Below are positions 1 through 9,874 of a stretch of DNA of 34,412 bases, in pieces. The notes beneath the pieces were generated by a model. It saw only the letters and a program-made list of their open reading frames with translations, was not told the origin of the DNA and searched no databases. A program made the position numbers and the translations under genes. Position 1 is the stretch's first letter. Every line of letters starts with the position of its first letter. The stretch spans positions 1 to 34,412 of the forward strand of contig JAEUJS010000423.1 of assembly GCA_016792935.1 (NCBI GenBank). The letters run 5' to 3'. Origin of the DNA: Archangium sp. (lineage in GTDB: Bacteria; Myxococcota; Myxococcia; Myxococcales; Myxococcaceae).

Positions 1-1273
1 AGCCACCCGGGCACGAGCTCGAGTTACAGACGCACATTCCGCCCTGACACGTCTGGCCCGCGGCGCACACGCCGGCGTCTCCGCAGCCGCAGCTGCCTCC
101 CACGCAGTCCGGAGCGTTGCCGTTGCACACCGCGCAGAACGAACCGCCCGCGCCGCACTGCGATGCGTTCTGCGCTGCGGGCGCGATGCAGTTGCCGTTC
201 ACGCAGCAGCCCGTCGCGCAGTTCGTCGCGTTGCAGCCCGCGCACTGCTGGTTCATGCAGCCGCCGGGACAGTTCTGGCAGTCGGCTCCGTTGTTCCCGC
301 ACTCCGTGGCTGAGGTTCCGGTGCGGCACACGTCCTGCGCGTCGCAGCAGCCGGTCGGGCACGAGGTGGAGTCGCAGGTGCACGTGCCGTTGACGCACCG
401 CTGTCCCTGCTGACACGCCGAGCTCGTGCCGCACGCGCATTGTCCCGTGGCCGAGCACGCGTTCGCGCGTTGCGCGTCACACGCGGCGCACATCTGACCG
501 GGCGCACCGCAGAAGGTGGCCGAGAGCGGACGGCACTGGTCTCCGTCGCAGCAGCCGTTGGGGCATGAGCTCGCGTTGCACTGACAGACTCCCGAGAGGC
601 AGACCTGCCCGGAGGTGCACACGATGCCCGCGCTGCCGCACGCGCACGCGCCGCTCATGCAGCGATCGGTGCGCTGCGTGACGCACGTGGTGCACACCGC
701 ACCGGCGACTCCACACGAGGTGGACGACTGCGCCTGGCACACCCCGTTGAAACAGCAGCCGAGCGGGCACGACGTCGCGTCGCAGCCCGTGCAGGTGCCG
801 CCCTGACATTGAGACGTCGCTGGGCACGTCTGGCACATCGCTCCGCCCGCGCCGCACGCTGCAGCGGTGGTGCCCACTTCGCAGACGTCGTTCACACAAC
901 AGCCGGCGCAGTTCTTCGCGTTGCACGCCGTTCCGGAGTCGCCACTTCCGCCGCCCATCGCGTTCCCGCCGCCCATCGTGGCGCCGCCGCCCGTCGTGCC
1001 GCCGCCCATCGCGGTGCCGCCGCCGTTGGTGCCGCCGCCCATCGCGCCGCCGCCGCCACCGTTCGTCCCGCCGCCACCGCCGAAGCTGGAGCCGCCACCG
1101 CCGCCATCGACGAACGCGGGCACACATTGCTGCGAGAGGCACAGTTGGCCCGCGGCGCAGTCGGTGTTTTCGACGCACGCGTACCGAACGTCGTCGCGAA
1201 CGCGAACGCACTGGCAGGCAGCTCCCACACAGCTCGCGACCAGCACCCAGAGCCCGAGGCGAAACGAACGCAC
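1..1273 (-). CDS. Cys-rich repeat lipoprotein, 3' end outside window (partial)
   Basis: The frame is open without a stop from a GTG at 1273 to the window edge, so the C-terminus is missing. The N-terminus is a short basic and hydrophobic signal with a lipobox-like LVASC (Cys15; Cys20 is an alternative), suggesting an outer-membrane or surface lipoprotein. After a first Cys cluster comes a Gly-rich linker of GGG(A/T)(M/N)GGG units (about 950-1110), then imperfect modules of roughly 55-60 residues with the pattern C-x4-C-x2-GCC-x4-C followed by further CxxC pairs. Such Cys-rich modules are common in myxobacterial surface proteins and have no assigned reaction. An in-frame GTG at 1309 is an alternative start. 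It diverges from the sigma factor gene. Function is unknown; a structural or adhesive surface role is inference only. Confidence 0.8.
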   Translation of the reverse strand, partial: MRSFRLGLWVLVASCVGAACQCVRVRDDVRYACVENTDCAAGQLCLSQQCVPAFVDGGGGGSSFGGGGGTNGGGGGAMGGGTNGGGTAMGGGTTGGGATMGGGNAMGGGSGDSGTACNAKNCAGCCVNDVCEVGTTAAACGAGGAMCQTCPATSQCQGGTCTGCDATSCPLGCCFNGVCQAQSSTSCGVAGAVCTTCVTQRTDRCMSGACACGSAGIVCTSGQVCLSGVCQCNASSCPNGCCDGDQCRPLSATFCGAPGQMCAACDAQRANACSATGQCACGTSSACQQGQRCVNGTCTCDSTSCPTGCCDAQDVCRTGTSATECGNNGADCQNCPGGCMNQQCAGCNATNCATGCCVNGNCIAPAAQNASQCGAGGSFCAVCNGNAPDCVGGSCGCGDAGVCAAGQTCQGGMCVCNSSSCPGG

Positions 1274-1398
1274 GAGCGGCAGGCTAGCCGTTGTGGTGCG
1301 GGGCGCCACCGGGAGCCGCGGCCCGCCCTTGGTCAGCGTCTGACTCGGACGTGCGCGCGAACCTCGCTTCGACCGGGTCAACGTGGTGGTGTCGATGC

Positions 1399-2205
1399 AT
1401 GGCCCTGAGCGCGGCGCAGCGTCGCACCTTCGAGACGTGGCTCGAGGGACGTGCGCCGCGCGCGGCGTGGTCGCTGATGAATCTCGAGGACCTCGAGTTG
1501 TGCTGGTTGGCGCTCGAGCACGACGCCACCGCGGTGCACGAGGTCGAGCGGCGGCTGCAGCGAGTGGCGAAGAGCGTGGCGGGGAAGAAGGGCGACGACG
1601 ACTTCGTGCAGGAAGTGCTGCAACGCACGCGCGCGCGGCTCTTCGTCGGAGAGCGCCCGCGCCTCGCGGCGTATTCCGGCACCGGAGCGCTCGTGCAGTA
1701 CTTGAAGGCGGTGGTGCTGTCGGTGTCGGTGGACCTGCAGCGCGCCGCGCGCCACGAGAACGTGAGCGAAGACGAGCTGCTCGAAGCGGCCGTCATCGAA
1801 GACGGCGTCGACGCCAGGCTCGCGCACGCCACGCAACGCAAACACTTCACGGCGGCGTTCAAGGAGTCGGTCGAGTCGCTCGGCACCGAGGAGCGCACGT
1901 GGCTGCGCATGCGCTTCGTCGAGGGTCTGTCGATCGACGCCGTCGGAGCGGCCTTCGGTGTCCACCGCACGACAGCGATGCGTTGGCTCGAGCGCGCGCA
2001 GAAGCAGTTGATGGCCGAGACGCGCAAGCGCCTCGCAGAGCGGCTCGGGATGCCGCTGCGCGAGGTGGACAGTCTGCTGCGCGCGATGCGGCCGTCGTTG
2101 GCGGAGAACCTCTCGCGCATCTTCCAGCGGCCGAAGCTCCCGTCGTCTGCGGGGAGAGCCTCCGTCGCGAAAATCCCCTCTCCTTCGGGGAGAGGCTCAG
2201 CGTGA
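1399..2205 (+). CDS. Sigma-70 family RNA polymerase sigma factor
   Basis: 268 residues from ATG 1399. An upstream extension is open but reads as non-coding. Residues about 65-110 resemble sigma region 2 (DDDFVQEVLQRTRARL, then a YLK-containing segment). Residues about 160-210 form region 4 with a helix-turn-helix (EERTWLRMRFVEGLSIDAVG, then VHRTTAMRWLERA), the part that reads the -35 element. The architecture resembles the myxobacterial sigma-70 subfamily TIGR03001 rather than classical ECF factors; that assignment is from memory. It lacks the sigma-1.1 and long region 3 of housekeeping factors. The last roughly 15 residues (PSPSGRG) are translated from a dispersed palindromic repeat that supplies the stop, so the native C-terminus was probably altered. 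A kinase with an anti-sigma-like Zn motif is encoded convergently downstream. Regulon unknown. Confidence 0.85.
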   Translation: MALSAAQRRTFETWLEGRAPRAAWSLMNLEDLELCWLALEHDATAVHEVERRLQRVAKSVAGKKGDDDFVQEVLQRTRARLFVGERPRLAAYSGTGALVQYLKAVVLSVSVDLQRAARHENVSEDELLEAAVIEDGVDARLAHATQRKHFTAAFKESVESLGTEERTWLRMRFVEGLSIDAVGAAFGVHRTTAMRWLERAQKQLMAETRKRLAERLGMPLREVDSLLRAMRPSLAENLSRIFQRPKLPSSAGRASVAKIPSPSGRGSA

Positions 2206-2305
2206 GTCCGACGGTCGCCTCTCCCTCGGGCGCGCGCAGCGTGAGCACGACACTTCCGCTCTCCCTCGGGGAGAGGGTCGGGGGGGTCGGGGTGAGGGAG
2301 CGCTC
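2175..2305. repeat. Tandem degenerate copies of CTCTCC/GGAGAG palindromic repeat
   Basis: Three related units follow each other: CCTCTCC-TTCG-GGGAGAGG near 2177-2195, a decayed copy near 2217-2250, and CTCTCCCTCGGGGAGAG near 2259-2275 followed by a GGGGTGAGGGAGCGC tail. Each good copy can form a short GC-rich hairpin. This kind of CCCTCTCC...GGAGAGGG...GGTGAGGG repeat is widely dispersed in proteobacterial and myxobacterial genomes. It overlaps the 3' end of the sigma gene and lies between two convergent genes, so it may act as a bidirectional terminator or transcript stabiliser (inference). A related copy is at 9768-9832. Confidence 0.8.
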
Positions 2306-2308
2306 ACT

Positions 2309-3055
2309 TCACTCCGCGACGAGCCACACGATGCCGGCGGTGATCAACGCGCCCGCCGCGACGCTGCACACCAGCGCGGCCGTGTATCCACCGTTGGCCT
2401 GATTCGCGAGTTCCTGCGCCTGCACACGCGTGAGCGGATTGGGATCGCGCTCGACGTCCGCGCGCTGCGACGTGGCGACGCCAGTGAGCACTCCGGCGAC
2501 GACTCCAGTGGCTGCGCCACCGCCGACGAGCACCCACCCGGGCACCTTCGAGCGTGAAGACGGAGGAGGCGTGGTCAACACCAGCCCCGCATCAGTCGAG
2601 GGCGTAGCGTTGGTCACGAGTTCGGGTTCGCGGCGCGGAACATCGGTCGTCTTCTCCTCGGCGGACAGCGCCTCGAAGAGCTGTGCACCGACCACACGCA
2701 CCTTCGCGCGATCGGAGTCGGTCAGTTTCCCCGCGGTGGTGAACGTGAGCTGGTTGAGCGTCACCGCATCGCGGATGCGAATCACCTCGACGTCGATGGT
2801 CTGCCGCTTTCCCCACGCGATGGTGAGCGCCACCACGGTCTTCAACTGCGCCGCACGCCCGGCCTCGACGAGGCAGTCGCGCTTGCCGTCGCACTTCGCG
2901 CTCAACCGGCGCACCTCGAGCTTCGCGGCCACGAGCTCGGCGTCGATCGGATCGAGGAAGGTCGCCAGCGGCTGTGTCGGCTTGCCGATCTGCTCGGACA
3001 CCATCAGTCCGGTCGTCGGAGCCGCCAGGACGAGCGCTGTGACGAGAGCAATCAT
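2309..3055 (-). CDS. Exported/membrane protein of unknown function, kinase-operon partner
   Basis: 248 residues with a short N-terminal hydrophobic signal (MIALVTALVLAA). The central part (about residues 20-130) is a compact domain with a Cys pair (KCDGKRDC) that could form a disulfide. A Thr/Pro/Ser-rich stretch follows, then two hydrophobic segments near residues 170-195 and 225-247 separated by a charged loop; the last reads as a C-terminal membrane anchor. The ATG at 3055 lies one base after the kinase stop, implying translational coupling and a joint role with the kinase. Similar small proteins with signal plus C-terminal helices are often found beside myxobacterial Ser/Thr kinases (general knowledge). 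No catalytic motif was recognised. Confidence 0.8.
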   Translation of the reverse strand: MIALVTALVLAAPTTGLMVSEQIGKPTQPLATFLDPIDAELVAAKLEVRRLSAKCDGKRDCLVEAGRAAQLKTVVALTIAWGKRQTIDVEVIRIRDAVTLNQLTFTTAGKLTDSDRAKVRVVGAQLFEALSAEEKTTDVPRREPELVTNATPSTDAGLVLTTPPPSSRSKVPGWVLVGGGAATGVVAGVLTGVATSQRADVERDPNPLTRVQAQELANQANGGYTAALVCSVAAGALITAGIVWLVAE

Positions 3056-3056
3056 C

Positions 3057-5447
<2,391 letters not shown>

Positions 5448-5458
5448 CGGTGTGTCGG

Positions 5459-5887
5459 TCAGTACCAGTCGTGCTCGGTGACGTGCGGATCCCACTCTAC
5501 CCCTGAGCGTCTGTGGAACGTGCCCGCTGCATCGAGCACTCCGCGCGGAGAGAAGATCAGCACCGCTCTCTGGGTTGGAGCCACCAGCACCGCGCGTCGT
5601 TCCATCCTCCCCAGGACGCCCACCACGTCGATGCCCCACACGCACACCGCGTCTCCTTCCCGCCGCTGGTGGACCCGCACGGCCGTCTGCACCAGCAAGG
5701 GGAGCGAAGGCACCACCGCCAGCAGGTCCACACATGGCCCATCGATGAAGCCCTTCGCCAGCACCTGCTCGACGAGCTGTTGGGCTTCGGCCAACACCGT
5801 GCGCGTATTTCGCAAGCGCGGATGAAGCGGTGCGCGACGCGCGAGCGCCTGCGGGAGTGAACGGCAATGCCACGGGTCTTCGGCCAT
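5459..5887 (-). CDS. Hypothetical protein, first gene of the kinase operon
   Basis: 142 residues from ATG 5887 (an in-frame ATG slightly upstream is possible). No signal peptide or membrane helix. The C-terminal half alternates short hydrophobic strands and charged turns (VDLLAVVPSLPLLVQTAVRV, then a WGIDVVGVLGRMERRAVLV stretch), consistent with a small soluble beta-rich domain. It starts 11 bases before the kinase gene on the same strand, so it is probably co-transcribed and may regulate or be a substrate of the kinase (inference). I do not recognise a family. Upstream is a 143-bp divergent promoter region shared with the peptidoglycan hydrolase gene. Confidence 0.65.
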   Translation of the reverse strand: MAEDPWHCRSLPQALARRAPLHPRLRNTRTVLAEAQQLVEQVLAKGFIDGPCVDLLAVVPSLPLLVQTAVRVHQRREGDAVCVWGIDVVGVLGRMERRAVLVAPTQRAVLIFSPRGVLDAAGTFHRRSGVEWDPHVTEHDWY

Positions 5888-5927
5888 GTCTGGAGCGCGC
5901 ATGGCTGGAGGACGAACCCGAATTTCA

Positions 5928-6005
5928 GACCGTGCGGGCGCCTGAAACCCGCAACCCCGCGAAGGCAGGACGGAATAATTCGACCGAAAATGAGCCCGCA
6001 CGGTC
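5928..6005. promoter_or_regulatory. Spaced 12-bp inverted repeat in divergent promoter region
   Basis: GACCGTGCGGGC at 5928-5939 is exactly complementary to GCCCGCACGGTC at 5994-6005, 54 bases apart, within the 143-bp gap between the divergent starts 5887 (-) and 6031 (+). The intervening DNA includes an AT-rich patch (GGAATAATTCG), unusual in this GC-rich window and a plausible promoter core. It could be a looped operator or a stem in the 5' leader of the hydrolase gene; no specific regulator can be named. Confidence 0.45.
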
Positions 6006-6030
6006 GGCGCACTGGCTCCGTCCTCCGAGC

Positions 6031-7395
6031 ATGACCACCACTGCACTGCGGAACTTCTCGAACTCGTCCTTCTCCAGCGTCAGCAGCTTCTCTCCCACCA
6101 CCTCGTCGGTCGCTCCGTCGAGCGTGATCGCGTCGAAGTCGCCGATGTTCGACAAGGTGATGGACCCGCTCGTCGACGCGCTCGTCGAGGCCTTCGCCGA
6201 TGCGTTGGTGAAGGGGCTCGAGGGCATGTTGAACAAGGCCATCGAAGACATCGGCCGTCACCTCGGCGCGGGCAACGACGACGGCTTCGACTTCGGCCCG
6301 CTCGCGGGTGGCCCGTTCGCGGCGCCCATCGACCTCGGTGACTTCGCGGGCGCGGAAGGCCAGCTCGGCGCGAGCGCGGGTGGCGGGGTGGCGAGTGGAC
6401 CGGCTCCGACGACCAGCACCATTCCCACCACCACGGGCCAGGGCGGCCCGGGTCGCCTCAACCAGGTGCTCGACTCGTTGAACGTCGAGGGCAACAAGAA
6501 GTACCTGCCCAGCGGCCCGAAGGGGAACCGCACCACGTGGTGCAACGTCTACTCGCAGGACGCGCTGCGCGGCCTCGGCGTGCCGCAGAAGAACTTCCCG
6601 ACGGGACTCGCGAACCAGATGAACACCTGGTTCCACCAGAAGGGCGCGGCGAACGGCTGGCGGAAGATTTCAGCGGCTGAAGCGCAGCAGATGGCGAACC
6701 AGGGCAAGCCCACGGTCGCCACGTGGAAGAACCCCAGCGGCGGTCACGGCCACATCGGCGTCATCCGTCCGGGTCAGCTGAAGAACGGCTCGCCGACGAT
6801 GGCGCAGGCGGGCGGCACCAACTTCAACAAGGGCACCGTGCGTCAGGGCTTCGGCAACAAGGAGCCGCAGTACTTCGTCTACGAAGGCCCGCGCACTGGA
6901 GCGGCCAACACCACCTCGAGCACCGGCAAGACGGTCGGCGCGAGCGCGGGTGCGGGCGCGCAGCTGGGCGGCACCACGAGCGTGAAGGGCAGCAACAACC
7001 TGAGCGGGTTCAAGAGCAACCAGTACGACTCGATCATCCGCGAGATGTCGGCGAAGTACGGCGTGCCGGCGCGCCTCATCAAGAGCGTCATCGACCAGGA
7101 ATCGAAGTTCGACCCCAACGCGGGCTCGGGCAAGGGCGCGCGCGGCCTGATGCAGCTGATGCCGGGAACCGCGCGTGAGCTCGGTGTTCGCAACTCGCTC
7201 GACCCGCGCCAGAACATCGAGGGCGGCACCAAGTACCTCGCGCGCATGCTCAAGATGTTCAAGGGCGACGTGCCGCGCGCGCTCGCGGCGTACAACGCAG
7301 GCCCGGGCAACGTCCTCAAGCACCGCGGCATCCCGCCGTTCCGTGAGACGCGCACCTACGTGCGCAACATCATGGCGAACTACAACAAGGGCTGA
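6031..7395 (+). CDS. Two-domain peptidoglycan hydrolase: papain-fold-like cysteine domain plus SLT lytic transglycosylase
   Basis: 454 residues from ATG 6031. N-terminus (1-40) is Ser/Thr-rich with no signal peptide; 40-80 is an amphipathic helix region; 80-140 is Gly/Pro-rich linker. Residues about 141-290 look like an NlpC/P60-CHAP-type fold: candidate catalytic Cys171 in TTWCNVYSQDAL and His241 in GHGHIGVI. Residues about 330-454 are a soluble lytic transglycosylase (SLT) domain: catalytic Glu357 in DQESKFDPNA, then GLMQLMPGTARELGV and AYNAGPGNV. The SLT domain would cut the MurNAc-GlcNAc bond and the Cys domain probably a peptide or amide bond. Lack of a Sec signal suggests release by a specialised secretion or contractile system, or lysis; which one cannot be told. 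A small gene follows 50 bases downstream. Confidence 0.9.
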   Translation: MTTTALRNFSNSSFSSVSSFSPTTSSVAPSSVIASKSPMFDKVMDPLVDALVEAFADALVKGLEGMLNKAIEDIGRHLGAGNDDGFDFGPLAGGPFAAPIDLGDFAGAEGQLGASAGGGVASGPAPTTSTIPTTTGQGGPGRLNQVLDSLNVEGNKKYLPSGPKGNRTTWCNVYSQDALRGLGVPQKNFPTGLANQMNTWFHQKGAANGWRKISAAEAQQMANQGKPTVATWKNPSGGHGHIGVIRPGQLKNGSPTMAQAGGTNFNKGTVRQGFGNKEPQYFVYEGPRTGAANTTSSTGKTVGASAGAGAQLGGTTSVKGSNNLSGFKSNQYDSIIREMSAKYGVPARLIKSVIDQESKFDPNAGSGKGARGLMQLMPGTARELGVRNSLDPRQNIEGGTKYLARMLKMFKGDVPRALAAYNAGPGNVLKHRGIPPFRETRTYVRNIMANYNKG

Positions 7396-7445
7396 GTCGC
7401 CCGCTGACTGATGTCTCTTCGTTGCACGAGGCGACGCGGGTTGTG

Positions 7446-7877
7446 ATGCTTGTTCACAACCGCGTGCCGATCGAATTGTCCGAGCTGAAGACGAAGTCAG
7501 GTCACCCCATCGTGCGAGCGAAGTTCGTGTCGGAGGTCACGGTGCGTGACGCCACCGAGTACTTCGCGGCGGTGCGCGCGGGGGCGAAGTACGACGGCTG
7601 GGGCCACCTCGCGTGCGGCAACGTCACTGGCGTCTCGGGTGAAGTGCGCAAGGTCTTGTCGTCGGAGCAGACGGATCAATCGAATCCGACTCCGGTCGCG
7701 GTGGTGCTCGAGTCGGCGCTCGCGCGAATGGCGGCGTCGCTGACCATGCGGTTGTCGGGCAACGCGAACACCGATTCGTTCAAGGACGAGGCTGAAGCGT
7801 TGGCGTGGCTCGACGGGAAGATGAAGGCGTTCGTCGAGAAACGCGCAGCGGCGTCAGGCTCGAAGAAGACGGGCTGA
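7446..7877 (+). CDS. Small hypothetical protein, possibly STAS/SpoIIAA-like
   Basis: 143 residues from ATG 7446; in-frame GTG 7443 and TTG 7422 are alternatives. No signal peptide or membrane segment. The sequence alternates strands and helices and ends in EAEALAWLDGKMKAFVEK, which recalls the last helix of SpoIIAA/STAS-like proteins where EALAWL is frequent. That is weak similarity by eye. It follows the peptidoglycan hydrolase by 50 bases on the same strand and could be co-transcribed. A role as an immunity or accessory protein for the hydrolase is possible, but nothing in the sequence shows it. Convergent with the next gene. Confidence 0.7.
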   Translation: MLVHNRVPIELSELKTKSGHPIVRAKFVSEVTVRDATEYFAAVRAGAKYDGWGHLACGNVTGVSGEVRKVLSSEQTDQSNPTPVAVVLESALARMAASLTMRLSGNANTDSFKDEAEALAWLDGKMKAFVEKRAAASGSKKTG

Positions 7878-7966
7878 GCAGCCGGCCATGCCGAGCCCCG
7901 CGAGCCACTTCGCAATCGGGCGCGGAGCTGGCGCGGGTGGAGCTGGCGGAGCAACCCAGCCGTCAC

Positions 7967-8704
7967 TCACGGAGCGAGTCCATACGGCTCATCGCGCGGC
8001 ACGGTGATGGTGAGCTCGTCCTGCACGCCCGCATCGCTCTCGAAGCGCAGCGTCACCGTCTCCGGCATGTCGTAGATGACGTCGGCGCGCAGGCCCGACC
8101 GCTCGCTCTTCACGCCCTGCACCGCGAAGCCCCACGCGACCTTCTTGTCGTTGGCGAGGCTGTAACCGCCGCTGCCGTCCTTCGAGCTGAGACCGGCCCA
8201 CGCGAGGCGCTTCTGCCCCTCGAGGTTGGTGTTCACCAGCAGGCCTTCTGGTGAGAAGCCGACCGCGAGCACGAGGTGGTCCACGTCCCAGTCGGGGTGT
8301 TTGGTGGGAGTCAGCTTCACTCCGAGGATGACGGGCGTGCCTTTGCGCAGCGACTTCACCGTCCACTCGAGCACCTGCACCGGCGTCGATTCTTTGCTCA
8401 CCGTCTCGAACGACATGCCGAGGCCGTTCATCGCCACGGGCAAATCGTGCTCCCAGAGGTCGGGCGTCTTGGGTTTGCCCTTCTCGTTGGCGAGCTTCTG
8501 CGGAATCCACACGCCGTAGTGGAGGCCTGCCATCTGGAGGCACGCTTCTCCGCACCAGCCCTCGGGTGGGGCCTTCGCGTCCCAGTCGCGGTCTTGAATC
8601 GGCAGCTCGACGCTGTCGGTCGGCGGCGTGAACGTCGGCGGAGGCGGCGGCTTGGGACACGCGAAGAGACACGTCGTCACGGCAACGAGCAGGAGAGTTC
8701 GCAC
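7967..8704 (-). CDS. Lipoprotein with C39-like (papain-fold) cysteine peptidase domain
   Basis: 245 residues from GTG 8704, chosen because it gives a clean lipoprotein signal (VRTLLLVAVTTCLFAC, lipobox LFAC, Cys16); the frame is open further upstream but would overlap the divergent gene. A Pro-rich stretch follows the lipidated Cys. The domain at about 40-180 has Cys51 in EGWCGEACLQMAG, His143 in DWDVDHLVLAVGF and Asn in LLVNTN, the Cys-His-Asn order of peptidase_C39_2-like proteins. The region 85-130 contains the DLPVAMNGLGM and GTPVILGV segments typical of that fold. Residues 190-245 form a separate beta-rich tail. Likely anchored in an envelope membrane and acting on peptides; the substrate is unknown. 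Its start is only 30 bases from the divergent adenosine deaminase start. Confidence 0.8.
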   Translation of the reverse strand: MRTLLLVAVTTCLFACPKPPPPPTFTPPTDSVELPIQDRDWDAKAPPEGWCGEACLQMAGLHYGVWIPQKLANEKGKPKTPDLWEHDLPVAMNGLGMSFETVSKESTPVQVLEWTVKSLRKGTPVILGVKLTPTKHPDWDVDHLVLAVGFSPEGLLVNTNLEGQKRLAWAGLSSKDGSGGYSLANDKKVAWGFAVQGVKSERSGLRADVIYDMPETVTLRFESDAGVQDELTITVPRDEPYGLAP

Positions 8705-8712
8705 CGCGCGGA

Positions 8713-8726
8713 CTCTACGTGTAGAG
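8713..8726 (+). promoter_or_regulatory. Perfect 6+6 hairpin overlapping the adenosine deaminase ribosome-binding site
   Basis: CTCTAC-GT-GTAGAG occupies about half of the 30-bp gap between divergent starts 8704 (-) and 8735 (+). The right arm contains AGAG of the likely Shine-Dalgarno AGAGGG (8723-8728) of the deaminase. It may be a shared operator or, in the transcript, a hairpin that hides the ribosome site. Confidence 0.4.
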
Positions 8727-8734
8727 GGCGCCGC

Positions 8735-9763
8735 ATGGCGTGGTTCGATTTGCACCGGCACCTCGAGGGCTCGCACAGTCCGCGCGCATTGCTCAAGGTG
8801 GCAGGGGAGTTCGGCATCACGCACGCGTTGTTCGGTCGCTCCGAAGCCGAGCTCGCTCGCGAGTTGGTGTTGGCGGAGCCCAGCGACGACGCGACGAAGT
8901 TCTACGCGTGCATCGTGAAGGCGCGCGCGGCGTACGTGAGCATTCCCGCGGTGAAGGCGCTCGCGTTGGAGGCGTTTCGCGAGGCGGCCGATGACTCAGA
9001 CGGCTTCGAGATGCGCCTCTCGCTGTTCTCGATGACGCGCACGCTGCTCGAGAACCAGAAGCGCGTGTGGCGTGACGTGAAGCCGGTGGAGTTCGCCGAA
9101 GCCTTCGCGCGTCCGTTGCTGCTGGCGGTCATCGAGGCGCGCGACCAGGCACAGCGCGAGAAGAACAAGCCGATGTTGCTGCGGCTGGGGCTCTCGAGAA
9201 CATTTGAGAGTGACTCTCACTATGTCGCGCTCGGCGAGATGGTGAAGGAACACGCGGCGTCGTTGGTGGGCCTCGACGTGCTCGGCATCGTGACGGGGGT
9301 CGACACCGAGCCGCTGCCGGAAGGCCTGCTGCGGGTGCTGGAATCGATGCGGCGCTCGCTGCCGGATTTGACGATTCACGCAGGAGAGTTCGCGGGGCAC
9401 GCGTCGGTGGACCGCACGCTCGCGCTGCAGCCGCGCGGCGTTGGCCACGGCGTGCACTCGGTGCAGAGCAACGCGACGCTGGAGCGGTTGGCGAAGGAAG
9501 GCGTCACGCTCGAGGTGTGCCCGACGTCGAATCACCTGCTGATTCCGAGCGCGCTGGCGGCGCTGAAGCGCGACCACACGCAGGGAGCGACTCCGCTCGT
9601 CGCGTTGCAGAAGGCGAGCGTGCACTGCGTGCTCGGCAGTGACGACCCGACGCCGATGGGCACCTCGTTCACGCGCGAACGCGAGGTGGCGCGTGAGAGC
9701 GGAGTCGATCTCGCGAAGCTCGAGGCCGACATCATGCGTCGGTGGCGTGAACTGAGTCGATGA
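8735..9763 (+). CDS. add: Adenosine deaminase family protein
   Basis: 342 residues from ATG 8735, close to the usual length of bacterial adenosine/adenine deaminases. The metal-dependent TIM-barrel motifs appear in order: FDLHRHLEGS (His7, His9), TIHAGEFAG (His and catalytic Glu), VGHGVHS (His), and VLGSDDPTPMGTSF (the SxDDP Asp pair). These bind zinc and deaminate a purine (adenosine to inosine, or adenine to hypoxanthine). Substrate specificity cannot be fixed from motifs, since the same family includes adenine deaminase and aminofutalosine deaminase. Cytoplasmic, no signal. A hairpin overlaps its ribosome site, and a palindromic repeat follows the stop and may end the transcript. Confidence 0.9.
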   Translation: MAWFDLHRHLEGSHSPRALLKVAGEFGITHALFGRSEAELARELVLAEPSDDATKFYACIVKARAAYVSIPAVKALALEAFREAADDSDGFEMRLSLFSMTRTLLENQKRVWRDVKPVEFAEAFARPLLLAVIEARDQAQREKNKPMLLRLGLSRTFESDSHYVALGEMVKEHAASLVGLDVLGIVTGVDTEPLPEGLLRVLESMRRSLPDLTIHAGEFAGHASVDRTLALQPRGVGHGVHSVQSNATLERLAKEGVTLEVCPTSNHLLIPSALAALKRDHTQGATPLVALQKASVHCVLGSDDPTPMGTSFTREREVARESGVDLAKLEADIMRRWRELSR

Positions 9764-9767
9764 CTCC

Positions 9768-9832
9768 CTGGCCCTCAGGACCCTCGGGGCCCTCGGGGCC
9801 CTCGGGGAGAGGTTGGGTGAGGGAGCGCATCC
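9768..9832. repeat. Palindromic-repeat copy with expanded CCCTCGGGG units
   Basis: Immediately after the deaminase stop lies a run of CCCTCGGGG-type units (about three full copies, 9780-9809) and then GGGGAGAGGTTGGGTGAGGGAGCGC, which matches the tail of the repeat at 2259-2305. The left stem has been replaced by the small tandem expansion. It lies between two genes on the same strand and could form GC hairpins acting as a terminator (inference). Confidence 0.7.
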
Positions 9833-9874
9833 TTTTCACCCTTCATCACGCAGACAGCGGGATAGTTGGCAGCC

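Noticed and set aside
1284..2120. Minus-strand frame opposite the sigma factor
   Set aside because: Ser/Arg-rich shadow without motifs; the plus frame has clear sigma regions 2 and 4.
9205..9222. GAGAGTGACTCTC palindrome inside the adenosine deaminase gene
   Set aside because: Short and within a conserved coding region, with no partner site nearby; probably chance.
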